This document shows, piece by piece, positions 6,584 through 13,551 of a stretch of 16,187 bases of DNA (positions within the stretch are counted from its first letter, which is position 1; each line of letters opens with the position of its first letter). The translations under genes were made by a program, and so were the position numbers. Origin of the DNA: Anaerolineaceae bacterium UBA1363 (GTDB lineage: Bacteria > Chloroflexota > Anaerolineae > Anaerolineales > Anaerolineaceae); assembly GCA_002306055.1 (NCBI GenBank), contig DBRR01000049.1:1-16187 (forward strand). The letters are read 5' to 3'. The notes under the pieces were generated by a model. That model saw only the letters and a program-made list of their open reading frames with translations, did not search any database and was not told where the DNA came from.

Positions 6584-8661
6584 GCTGTTTTTGCTTCAAA
6601 TCTCAATGCCCGAAAACCGTTGAGGGTCACAATTAAAGAGATCCCAATATCAGCGAATACCGCCATCCACAGCGGAGTAAGCCCAGCCATGGCTGCGGCT
6701 GCCACTAAAGCCTTAACAGACAGGCTGACGACTACATTCTGCCGGATCAGGTGATTGACATACGCTGAAAGCCTGACCGCAAACGGGAGCTGGCTGAGAT
6801 CATCATTCATCAGCACCACATCGGCGGTTTCAAGCACCTGCGCGTTGCCGGCACCACCCATGGCCACACCGATATCTGCCTGTGCCAGGGCAGGCGAGTC
6901 GTTGATGCCGTCGCCGACCATCACCACCTGGCCATATTCCTGCTTGAGTTCAGTAAGCTTGGCCAGTTTTTCATCCGGGAGCAAGCTGGCATACACCTGA
7001 TCGATGCCAACTGCCTCCGCCACACGCTCTGCCACGCCAGGATTATCACCGGTTAGCATGACCGTGCGTATCCCTTTGGCTTTCAGTTCTGCCAGCACCT
7101 CTTTCGTACCCGGACGCGGCTCATCCTGAACAGCAAGATACCCGATCACACGCTCGCCATCACAAATGAGCATGGTTGTCTGCCCCTGGCTCTCCGCAGT
7201 CCTGGAAGCGGTAATGATTTCCTCAGGGGTTTGATGTTCAGCTAAAAAGAGCGGTAAACTGCCAACAGTTGCCAGTTTCCCATTCAACATCCCTTGCTGA
7301 CCCCGCCCCTCCAATACCTGCAGTCCCTCAGCAGCAGGGTAGCGGTTGAGAACCCCACGCGCCAGCGCCTCCTGCTTTACGGCAGTGCCCAGCGGATGAG
7401 TGCTGTGGGCTTCGAGAGAACTTGCCACGGCAACCAGATTGTCACAAGGCTCGCAGCGTTCTTCACCAGTGCAATCAATCGCCTGAACCCTGGTCACGGA
7501 AGGTTTCCCGAGGGTCAGCGTGCCGGTTTTATCGAATGCCATCACTTTACTGCTGGACAAACTTTCAAGGAAAATGCCCCCCTTGAAGATCACACCTGCT
7601 CTGGCAGCACGGGTGAGACCGCTGACCATCGTGATGGGTGTACTGATGATCAAGGCGCACGGGCAGCCGACCAACAGCACCGAGAGGGCACGGTGGAACC
7701 AGCCATAACTCTCAGGGGTATTCCAGAAGCTCTGTTTAAAAACCAGCGTTGGAATGAGAGCCACCAAAATGGACACTCCAATCACTATAGGAGTGTAAAC
7801 CGCGGCAAAGCGATCGATGAATTTCTCCTGTCGAGCCTTGTTCTCCTGAGCTTCATTGACCATGGCAATAATCCGCTGAATCGTATTATCTTCAGCCATA
7901 CGGCTGACGCGCACTTCCAGCACGCCTTGCCCATTCACCGTCCCTGAGAGGACTTCATCGCTCACAGTTTTTGGTACGAGCTTGCTCTCGCCGGTAATAG
8001 GTGCCTGGTTTGCCTCGCTGGACCCTTTGACGACGACGCCGTCCATCGGGAAGCGCTCCCCTGCCCGCACCAGGATCAGGTCACCAACTTTCAGATCTTC
8101 AATCGGCACCAGCTGGTCTCCGTCCGCCGTCTTCAGCAGAGCTTGATGCGGAGCGAGATCCGCAAATTCAGTCAATATCGCGCGGGTGTGATCATTGGTA
8201 TACCCCTCCAAGGCTTCTGAAAGCGTGAATAGAATGACCATGATCAAAGCTTCGTGCGCCTCACCAATAGCCACAGCACCAATAAACGCCACAGACATGA
8301 GCACATTCATATTGAGGTTGTGTTCTTTGAAGAGACTGATGGCACCATTACGGAAAACCATCCAGCCCGCAACAGGTAAGATCATAAATTGCAGTACGAG
8401 GACCGCCGTCTCCGAAAGTCCCAACCGTTCGAGGAAGAAGGTGGCAGTCAGAAGAATCCAACCTGGCACAATGATCTTCAGATCAGGCATCCGGCGGAAG
8501 TATCGCCAGAAGCCTTTGAAATCCAGAACACTCGCCTTTTCGGCAGGCATATCGGACGACGTATAAGGTCTTATCGGCGAGGAGCAGTTCCCCGTGCAGG
8601 CACTGCCTGCAGAGTTTTCATCAAAAGTTTGCTTGTCTTTATCGGCTTGGTTCATTGTCAT
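6580..8661 (-). CDS. Heavy-metal P1B-type ATPase, Zn/Cd/Pb export type (ZntA/CadA-like)
   Basis: This 693-residue membrane pump couples ATP hydrolysis to export of divalent soft metals. P-type landmarks in order: actuator TGES (223-226), membrane metal-binding CPC (333-335), phosphorylation motif DKTGT (377-381), N-domain His-Pro (422-423), and hinge GDGIND (583-588). After these, Lys650 in TM7 and DIGISLIVTLN (671-681) in TM8 match the P1B-2 pattern for Zn2+, Cd2+ and Pb2+. There is no N-terminal HMA (GMTCxxC) domain; the tail has only CTGNC (22-26). An unusual Cys group (397, 403, 406) sits in the nucleotide-binding domain. The ATG is preceded by AGGGAT and lies 14 bases after the arsR-family gene, with which it forms an operon. 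Confidence 0.95.
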   Translation of the reverse strand: MTMNQADKDKQTFDENSAGSACTGNCSSPIRPYTSSDMPAEKASVLDFKGFWRYFRRMPDLKIIVPGWILLTATFFLERLGLSETAVLVLQFMILPVAGWMVFRNGAISLFKEHNLNMNVLMSVAFIGAVAIGEAHEALIMVILFTLSEALEGYTNDHTRAILTEFADLAPHQALLKTADGDQLVPIEDLKVGDLILVRAGERFPMDGVVVKGSSEANQAPITGESKLVPKTVSDEVLSGTVNGQGVLEVRVSRMAEDNTIQRIIAMVNEAQENKARQEKFIDRFAAVYTPIVIGVSILVALIPTLVFKQSFWNTPESYGWFHRALSVLLVGCPCALIISTPITMVSGLTRAARAGVIFKGGIFLESLSSSKVMAFDKTGTLTLGKPSVTRVQAIDCTGEERCEPCDNLVAVASSLEAHSTHPLGTAVKQEALARGVLNRYPAAEGLQVLEGRGQQGMLNGKLATVGSLPLFLAEHQTPEEIITASRTAESQGQTTMLICDGERVIGYLAVQDEPRPGTKEVLAELKAKGIRTVMLTGDNPGVAERVAEAVGIDQVYASLLPDEKLAKLTELKQEYGQVVMVGDGINDSPALAQADIGVAMGGAGNAQVLETADVVLMNDDLSQLPFAVRLSAYVNHLIRQNVVVSLSVKALVAAAAMAGLTPLWMAVFADIGISLIVTLNGFRALRFEAKTA

Positions 8662-8675
8662 TATTTATCCCTAAG

Positions 8676-8984
8676 TTATGAGGATTGAAGATGCAGACTG
8701 TGTTTGTAAGCCTGCTCCATCAAGTCCCGGATATGTTCGTCATTAATTCGGTAGTTCACTTGTTGACCTTCACGATTGGCGGACACAAACCGCAGGTTGC
8801 GCAAAACACGCAGCTGGTGCGAGGTGGCGCTTGGGCTAAGCCCACATTGCGCTGCCAGCTTACCAACATTGGTTTCTCCGTCAAGCAGGATAGCGAGTAA
8901 CTGCAAGCGTGATGGGTCAGAAAGACACTTAAAAGTAGCTGCCATGCTGTCAAAGTCTGCTTGAGCTGAAAAAGATCTTTCCAT
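8676..8984 (-). CDS. ArsR/SmtB-family metal-sensing repressor with alpha-5 zinc site
   Basis: This 102-residue winged-helix repressor should dissociate from DNA when it binds metal. The helix-turn-helix is at about residues 39-64 (VGKLAAQCGLSPSATSHQLRVL) and the wing at about 66-79. The C-terminal helix carries Asp82, His84, His95 and His98. Their spacing (D-x-H, 11 residues to the next His, then 3) is the same as the alpha-5 Zn(II)/Co(II) site of CzrA and close to SmtB. The Cys pair of cadmium/lead sensors (ELCVC) is absent from helix 3. It precedes the P-type ATPase by 14 bases, and an operator of the expected type lies in its promoter. Zinc is therefore the most likely inducer, with metal specificity inferred from ligands only. 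Confidence 0.93.
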   Translation of the reverse strand: MERSFSAQADFDSMAATFKCLSDPSRLQLLAILLDGETNVGKLAAQCGLSPSATSHQLRVLRNLRFVSANREGQQVNYRINDEHIRDLMEQAYKHSLHLQSS

Positions 8985-8997
8985 GCTACCTCATTTA

Positions 8998-9017
8998 ATA
9001 TGAATACTTGCTCATAT
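8998..9017. promoter_or_regulatory. ArsR/SmtB-type operator
   Basis: ATATGAATACTTGCTCATAT is an imperfect 9-2-9 palindrome with 7 of 9 positions paired. On the minus strand it contains TGAGCA-AG-TATTCA, one base off the SmtB/CzrA consensus TGAACA-NN-TATTCA. It covers the predicted transcript start (near 9015), so bound repressor would block the promoter. Confidence 0.7.
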
Positions 9018-9018
9018 G

Positions 9019-9034
9019 TTCATAATACCATGAA
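9019..9034. promoter_or_regulatory. Second candidate repressor half-site pair
   Basis: TTCAT (9019-9023) and ATGAA (9030-9034) form an inverted repeat with 6 bases between. It sits across the -10 box next to the main operator, and the TGAA/TTCA cores are the same. It may be a second, weaker repressor site. Confidence 0.35.
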
Positions 9035-9049
9035 TCATAAAAAACTGCA
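9022..9049 (-). promoter_or_regulatory. Promoter of the arsR-ATPase operon
   Basis: On the minus strand, TTGCAG (9044-9049) and TATTAT (9022-9027) are separated by 16 bases. The start site is predicted near 9015, about 31 bases before the repressor ATG, inside the operator. The ribosome site is GAGGT. Confidence 0.5.
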
Positions 9050-9070
9050 AGTGGGAATTTCTGCGATTAG

Positions 9071-9649
9071 TTATTCGGGTTGATAATCAGCGATTGCCCG
9101 GGTCAATGCGGCGGTCAGGCGAGCATCATCGATTGCATCGTGGCTGTTTGGAATTGGAATCTTCAAGAGCCTGCCGGCAAATTCAAGCTTCTGCGATTTA
9201 AACCCATTGTTACGCGCGTTCCATTCGCCGTAAAAGGCAGCAAAAAGCTTCATCACGCAAAAAGCCTGGTTGGTTTCAATGCTCATTGGTAATCCATAGA
9301 CCTTGTTAGTCTGGCGCAGCAATCGTAAGTCAAACTCGGCATTGTAGATGCCCATCACCCTCCCCTTGAGAATGGCTTCCACATCCGTCCAGATCTGAGT
9401 CCAGACAGGAGCATCCCTGACCATCTCATCGGTAATGCCATTGACCGCACTGGATTCAGCTGGAATCGGCATGCCGGGGTTCACCAGAGATTCAAAGAGG
9501 GTTTCGCCCTGGGTGTTCACGATCCCGATCTGAATGATGCGATCAGTTTGCCCGGTACCCGTGGTTTCCGTATCAAGGAAGATTGGCTGAAGTTCGAGCA
9601 CAGCCTGCGCACGTTGGATGACCTTGGGGTGAGCAATTGGATAGGGCAT
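9071..9649 (-). CDS. DEDDh-family 3'-5' exonuclease (DnaQ-like)
   Basis: This is a single-domain 3'-5' exonuclease of the DnaQ/RNase T superfamily, with 192 residues from ATG 9649. Catalytic motifs are ExoI FLDTETTG (Asp26, Glu28), ExoII YNAEFD (Asp107) and ExoIII HDAIDD (His170, Asp175), so it is of the DEDDh type. NGITDEMV (70-77) is also typical. Such stand-alone proteins serve in DNA proofreading, repair or RNA trimming; the sequence does not say which. The frame extends 13 codons upstream to 9688, but a TATAAT promoter box lies inside that extension. GAGG sits just before the inner ATG, so I chose the inner start. It stands alone, upstream of the arsR operon and divergent from the FUSC gene. 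Confidence 0.92.
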   Translation of the reverse strand: MPYPIAHPKVIQRAQAVLELQPIFLDTETTGTGQTDRIIQIGIVNTQGETLFESLVNPGMPIPAESSAVNGITDEMVRDAPVWTQIWTDVEAILKGRVMGIYNAEFDLRLLRQTNKVYGLPMSIETNQAFCVMKLFAAFYGEWNARNNGFKSQKLEFAGRLLKIPIPNSHDAIDDARLTAALTRAIADYQPE

Positions 9650-9664
9650 AAAACCTCGAAAAGT

Positions 9665-9693
9665 ATTATAACGCATCCAATTTCCCATGTCTG
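9665..9693 (-). promoter_or_regulatory. Promoter of the exonuclease gene
   Basis: On the minus strand, CAGACA (9688-9693) lies 17 bases from a perfect TATAAT (9665-9670). The transcript would start about 9 bases before the GAGG ribosome site. This rules out the longer ATG at 9688. Confidence 0.6.
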
Positions 9694-9858
9694 AGACTGG
9701 TTTTCAGAAAACGTGCTCAATCGAATTCTCTGAAAAGCTTTCACCTCGGGGAGGATGACCATCTAACCCTAAAATAAACACAACAAACGATATTTATTGT
9801 TCCCTTACTTTTGTTAATAGGTTATCATCAGTGCAAAACAATTATTGGGTTTAATAGG

Positions 9859-10473
9859 ATGCAAGAAAACACTGCCTGGAAGCGATTTACCTCTATCCTC
9901 ATCAGCAACTCTCCCGGCATGCGGGTCATCAAAACCTGCCTCGCCATCACCATCTGCCTCATCATTGAATATTTCCGCGGCACGAATATGCCCTACCATT
10001 CCAGCATCGCTGCGATTGTCTGCATGCAGCCGACATTGAAATCTACCTTCAAAACTGCTGTTGAGCGGACCATCGGTACGATAATAGCAGGTCTTTACGG
10101 CTTCTTATTTATCACCTTCTTTACACAACAACTGCTCTTAAGCTTCCACTCCCTGAGCTACTTTATCCTGATCGGGGTCATGACCTTGCCGCTGATGATG
10201 CTGATGATAGCGATCAAAAAACAGGGCGGACTTGCCATCACGTTGGTCGTGTTTTTGATTGTTGTTATTAATGCCGGTGCAACCAACCCCCTGCTCTACA
10301 CCATCGAACGCGTGGTTGGTACCCTGATCGGTATTGGCGTGGCACTTTTCATCAACTGGCTGCCTATCCTGAATAAGATTGGCAAGCGCTTGGGACATGT
10401 GGAAATTTCGCCGGTTAGTCCTGCCTCCAGCAATATGGAAAAAACCAAACTTGAACTACCAGAAAAATGTTAG
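9859..10473 (+). CDS. FUSC / aromatic acid exporter (ArAE_1, DUF939-like) membrane protein
   Basis: This is a 204-residue integral membrane protein with about five or six hydrophobic segments. The start resembles the N-terminal membrane domain of aromatic acid exporter family proteins: GMRVIKTCLAITICL, then SSIAAIVCMQPTLKSTFKTA, then ERTIGTIIAG. A second ERVVGTLIGIGVALFINWLP occurs near the end, which is a family hallmark. The usual larger cytoplasmic C-terminal domain is missing, leaving a short charged tail. Substrates of the family include aromatic acids and related organic anions, but none is indicated here. The frame can start at TTG 9811 (220 residues); ATG 9859 is preferred because those 16 codons include no membrane helix or ribosome site. 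Its end overlaps the sirtuin start by 7 bases, so the two genes are an operon. Confidence 0.8.
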   Translation: MQENTAWKRFTSILISNSPGMRVIKTCLAITICLIIEYFRGTNMPYHSSIAAIVCMQPTLKSTFKTAVERTIGTIIAGLYGFLFITFFTQQLLLSFHSLSYFILIGVMTLPLMMLMIAIKKQGGLAITLVVFLIVVINAGATNPLLYTIERVVGTLIGIGVALFINWLPILNKIGKRLGHVEISPVSPASSNMEKTKLELPEKC

Positions 10474-11222
10474 GACATTCCCAAGTAAATTATTCCCTTG
10501 AAGCCGCGCGGGAGCGCCTGAAAACCAGCCGGAGAGTGACATTTTTTGGCGGGGCGGGAGTCTCAACCGCCTCTGGCATTCCCGACTTCCGCAGCGCCAC
10601 CGGTCTTTATAACCAGATGACTGGTTCACGCTACTCACCCGAGACCATGCTCAGTCACAATTTTTTCGTGCACCATCCGGACGAGTTTTACGCTTTTCTT
10701 CGCAGCTCACTTTATTATCCTGACGCAAAACCAAACGCCGCGCACTACGTGCTGGCTCAAATGGAAGAAAAGGAGAAACTCAACGCTGTGATCACCCAAA
10801 ACATCGACGGGCTGCATCAACAAGCTGGATCGAAGGTTGTTTACGAGCTCCACGGCAGCCTGAAGCGTTTTTATTGCATGCGCTGCCACCGCGCTTACCA
10901 GGCAGAGCGCGTCTACTCCCAGGAAACTACTCCCTATTGTGAGGTCTGCGGTGGCCTGGTGCGTCCGGATGTGGTGCTCTATGTCGAGCCGCTGGATCCG
11001 GATGTGCTGAATGCGAGCATCTCCGCCGTCCGAAAAGCGGATTGCATGATCGTGGGCGGCTCGTCTTTGGTTGTCTACCCTGCTGCTGGCTTGCTGGATT
11101 ACTTCCGCGGGGACTGCCTGATCTTGATCAACCGCGAACCGACCCCCTATGACAGCCAGGCTGACTTCGTCTTTCATGGAGACATTGGGGAAGTTTTGAC
11201 TCAAATCTCCTGCGACTTATAA
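10467..11222 (+). CDS. NAD-dependent protein deacylase, Sir2 (sirtuin) family
   Basis: Sirtuins remove acyl groups from lysine using NAD+. The 251 residues show the full core: NAD-binding GGAGVSTASGIPDFRS (28-43), TQNIDGLH (110-117), catalytic His129 in ELHGS, and four zinc-binding cysteines (137, 140, 158, 161). The substrate/NAD region VVLYVEPLD (169-177) and VGGSSLVVYPAAG (196-208) follow. Position 173 is Val where many sirtuins have Gly or Glu before the conserved Glu, which may alter acyl-peptide binding. It starts inside the last codons of the FUSC gene (7-base overlap), with no separate ribosome site, implying coupled translation. It converges on the uracil-DNA glycosylase gene. Confidence 0.94.
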   Translation: MLGHSQVNYSLEAARERLKTSRRVTFFGGAGVSTASGIPDFRSATGLYNQMTGSRYSPETMLSHNFFVHHPDEFYAFLRSSLYYPDAKPNAAHYVLAQMEEKEKLNAVITQNIDGLHQQAGSKVVYELHGSLKRFYCMRCHRAYQAERVYSQETTPYCEVCGGLVRPDVVLYVEPLDPDVLNASISAVRKADCMIVGGSSLVVYPAAGLLDYFRGDCLILINREPTPYDSQADFVFHGDIGEVLTQISCDL

Positions 11223-11236
11223 GTGAAAAACATCAC

Positions 11237-11396
11237 CGTCATCGCGAGCGAAGCAGCCTGTGCCCGCGAAACAGGGTATGGCGATCTGCCTTTTGTTTGT
11301 ATTAGCTGGAGACCTTCGGTCAGATCCCGTGCTCGGTCTGGAGACCGGCACGATCATTCTCGTCATCGCGACGTAAGCGTGACGGCTCGTTCGGAT
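11237..11396. repeat. REP-like intergenic repeat element
   Basis: The gap between the convergent sirtuin and glycosylase genes is filled by a structured element. CGTCATCGCGA occurs twice as a direct repeat (11237-11247 and 11361-11371). Between the copies are a small hairpin CCTGT/ACAGG (11257-11275), GACC-TTC-GGTC (11311-11321) and an 11-bp bulged hairpin (11328-11352: CGTGC-t-CGGTCT, loop GG, AGACCG-GCACG). The opening CGTCAT(C/T)GCGAGCGAAGCA resembles a repeat family I recall from many environmental and Chloroflexota genomes. A 63-codon frame runs through it but follows no coding pattern. Confidence 0.65.
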
Positions 11397-11401
11397 GCAA
11401 T

Positions 11402-12082
11402 CTACCTAAGGTAGCCCTTTGCCTTTTCCCAGATCTGATCAAACATCTCTGCCGTCAAACGCCCGGTTTGCGTGTTTTGGAGACTGGGGTGATAGGAGCA
11501 AAGGATCCACGGCTGCCCCGGGAGAGTCTCGTAGAAGCGGTTGTGCCCAAAGGGAAATTGCCTTTTTGGCAAATAAGCAAATGCAGGCAAGCTAAGCAGT
11601 CCCTCAAGCGCGATCTTTCCCAGAACGACCACTCCCTGCATGTGAGATAAGGCTTGCATTTCCTGGGCGAGCCACGGCAGGCAATTGGAAATTTCATCCC
11701 GGGTAGGTTTATTCTCAGGCGGGGCACAACGGCAAACCGCCGAGATAAAGACATCATTCAAAACCATCCCATCATCAATTTCAGTTGCTTCTGGCTGTGA
11801 TGCAAAACCCGCCCGGTGAAGTGCGGGATAGAGGAAATTGCCCGAGCCATCGCCAGTGAACATCCTGCCGGTGCGGTTGGATCCGTGCGCGCCTGGCGCC
11901 AAGCCCAAGACCAGGATCCTGGCATTGGGATCACCAAATCCTGGCACTGGCTTACCCCAATAATCCTGGTAGCGGTAGGCTCGCCGCTTTACCCGCGCAA
12001 CCTCCTCGCGCCACTCGACCAAACGAGGGCACTTTCTGCAGGAGATCACTGCCTGCTCAATTTCAGATAGTTCTTTTGGCAT
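11402..12082 (-). CDS. Family 5 uracil-DNA glycosylase (UdgB-like), 4Fe-4S
   Basis: This enzyme excises uracil and some other deaminated bases from DNA in base-excision repair. From ATG 12082 it has 226 residues. Motif A is GLAPGAHGSNRTGRMFTGD (60-78), where the family-5 form GLAPxAHG lacks the polar catalytic residue of family 4. Motif C is SYHPSLQNTQTGRLT (196-210) with His198. Iron-sulfur ligands are likely Cys15, Cys18, Cys117 (or 119) and Cys134. Length and motif order match family 5 proteins such as the Thermus enzyme. A TTG at 12088 would add two residues. No clear ribosome site was seen before either start. It converges with the sirtuin gene across the repeat element. Confidence 0.93.
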   Translation of the reverse strand: MPKELSEIEQAVISCRKCPRLVEWREEVARVKRRAYRYQDYWGKPVPGFGDPNARILVLGLAPGAHGSNRTGRMFTGDGSGNFLYPALHRAGFASQPEATEIDDGMVLNDVFISAVCRCAPPENKPTRDEISNCLPWLAQEMQALSHMQGVVVLGKIALEGLLSLPAFAYLPKRQFPFGHNRFYETLPGQPWILCSYHPSLQNTQTGRLTAEMFDQIWEKAKGYLR

Positions 12083-12117
12083 TTCCAAAGTGTACCAGAG
12101 ACATTCCTTGAGTTGGT

Positions 12118-12143
12118 AACAAAGTTAAAAAACAAAGTTAAAA
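12118..12143. repeat. 13-bp perfect tandem duplication
   Basis: AACAAAGTTAAAA occurs twice back to back (12118-12130, 12131-12143). The second copy provides the A-run that acts as the T-tract of the enolase terminator on the minus strand. This looks like a slippage-type duplication. Confidence 0.75.
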
Positions 12144-12170
12144 AAAGCATCCCCTCATAAAGAGGGGATG
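12140..12170 (-). terminator. Rho-independent terminator of the enolase gene
   Basis: On the minus strand, CATCCCCTC and GAGGGGATG (12148-12156 with 12162-12170) make a perfect 9-bp stem with a 5-base loop, followed by C and seven T residues (12140-12146). It lies 21 bases after the enolase stop and closes the right-hand transcription block. Confidence 0.92.
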
Positions 12171-12191
12171 AAAGTTATAAAGATGGACTTT

Positions 12192-13487
12192 TTAGCGTTT
12201 AAATGCGAGGGCATCCCAGCCAGCATACTTCGCTGTCAGGTCGAGTTCCTGTTCGATGCGGAGCAGTTGGTTGTATTTTGCTACGCGGTCAGACCGTGCT
12301 GGAGCACCGGTCTTGATCTGACCCATGTTCATCGCCACGGCCAGGTCAGCAATGGTGCTGTCTTCCGTCTCACCGGACCGGTGCGAGCAGACTGCCCGCC
12401 AACCGTGTTGCTGAACCAAGGTAACTGCCCTCATCGTTTCAGACAGAGATCCGATCTGATTGACCTTGACAAGCAGCGCGTTACAGGCTTTTTCTTCAAT
12501 CGCGCGAGCCACACGCTCGGGGTTGGTCACCAGCAAATCATCACCCACAATTTGCAGGCGATGCCCGTTAAGCGCGGTGAAGTTCTTCCAGCCCTCCCAG
12601 TCATCCTGGGCAAAGCCGTCTTCAATCGAGACGATCGGGTACTGGTTGATCCAGTTGGTCCAGAATTCCACCATCTGGTCAGAGGTCAGTTTTCGGCCTT
12701 CCTTGCGCAGGTTATAAAGCTTGGTATCTTCTTCATACAGCTCAGAAGCGGCTGGGTCGAGGGCGATCGCCACGTCTGTACCAGCTTTGTAGCCCGCTTT
12801 TTCGATAGCCTCCAGGATGAGTTCCACCGCTTCATTATTGGCGCTCAGCGCGGGCGCAAACCCACCTTCATCACCAACCAGTGTGGTATAACCTTTACTC
12901 TTCAGAACAGTTTTAAGTGAGGCATAGATCTCAGCACCCCATCTCAGACCTTCAGCAAAGCTCGGGGCACCAAAAGGCATGACCATGAATTCCTGGGCAT
13001 CGGTTGACTGCCAGCCAGTATGCGCCCCGCCGTTGAGGATGTTCATCATCGGCACAGGCAGCACGTGGGCATAAACACCCCCAAGATACCGGTAGAGAGG
13101 CAAACCCACAGAGGCTGCGGCTGCTTTCGCGACTGCCAAACTCGTCCCCAAAATGGCATTGGCACCAAAATTAGCTTTATTGGGAGTGCCGTCGAGCTCA
13201 ATTAACATTTCATCGATTGCCATTTGCTCGAGTGCGTCCACGCCGAGCAGCTCATCAGCGATTTCATTATTGACGTTTTCAACGGCTTTCAGCACACCCT
13301 TGCCATTGTAGCGACCTTTGTCGCCATCGCGCAGTTCGAGTGCTTCGTGTACGCCGGTTGAAGCGCCAGAGGGAACAGCTGCACGACCAAAACTGCCGTC
13401 AGCCAGGATAACTTCAACTTCCACAGTGGGGTTGCCACGGGAATCAAGGATTTCTATTGCATTGATATATTCGATAATTGTGTCCAT
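12192..13487 (-). CDS. eno: Enolase (phosphopyruvate hydratase)
   Basis: Enolase interconverts 2-phosphoglycerate and phosphoenolpyruvate in glycolysis. The 431 residues are full length. Active-site residues are all present: His156, Glu207 in DEGGF, Lys341 in LLVKVNQIGSLSET, the HRSGETED loop (369-376) and Lys392. Magnesium ligands are Asp244, Glu289 and Asp316. The loop after His156 reads TGWQSTDAQEF, one residue longer than the common ADNNVDFQEF, a variant near the mobile active-site loops. ATG 13487 has AAGGAAGG upstream. It follows pyrG after 52 bases on the same strand and ends at a strong terminator, so it may be both cotranscribed with pyrG and driven by its own weak promoter. Confidence 0.98.
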   Translation of the reverse strand: MDTIIEYINAIEILDSRGNPTVEVEVILADGSFGRAAVPSGASTGVHEALELRDGDKGRYNGKGVLKAVENVNNEIADELLGVDALEQMAIDEMLIELDGTPNKANFGANAILGTSLAVAKAAAASVGLPLYRYLGGVYAHVLPVPMMNILNGGAHTGWQSTDAQEFMVMPFGAPSFAEGLRWGAEIYASLKTVLKSKGYTTLVGDEGGFAPALSANNEAVELILEAIEKAGYKAGTDVAIALDPAASELYEEDTKLYNLRKEGRKLTSDQMVEFWTNWINQYPIVSIEDGFAQDDWEGWKNFTALNGHRLQIVGDDLLVTNPERVARAIEEKACNALLVKVNQIGSLSETMRAVTLVQQHGWRAVCSHRSGETEDSTIADLAVAMNMGQIKTGAPARSDRVAKYNQLLRIEQELDLTAKYAGWDALAFKR

Positions 13488-13520
13488 TAAATACCTTCCT
13501 TCTAAGGTTTTTTCTGATTA

Positions 13521-13551
13521 AGTATAGCCTATCCCGATATCAATTTGTAAA
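13521..13551 (-). promoter_or_regulatory. Possible enolase promoter
   Basis: On the minus strand, TTTACA (13546-13551, overlapping the end of pyrG) and TATACT (13521-13526) are separated by 19 bases. The boxes are good but the spacing is longer than ideal. Confidence 0.35.

Noticed and set aside
7294..7947. 217-codon plus-strand open frame
   Set aside because: It is antisense to the metal ATPase core motifs and its translation has no family features.
9797..9828. Promoter for the FUSC gene (TTGTTC with TATCAT)
   Set aside because: The spacing is about 20 bases and the -35 is weak; no better pair was found, so none is called.
11223..11414. 63-codon plus-strand open frame after the sirtuin
   Set aside because: It runs through the hairpin-rich repeat element, has no ribosome site, and its Arg/Ser-rich translation resembles no protein.
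12168..12920. 250-codon plus-strand open frame
   Set aside because: It is antisense to enolase, whose coding assignment is certain; the frame is a by-product of the codon use of eno.
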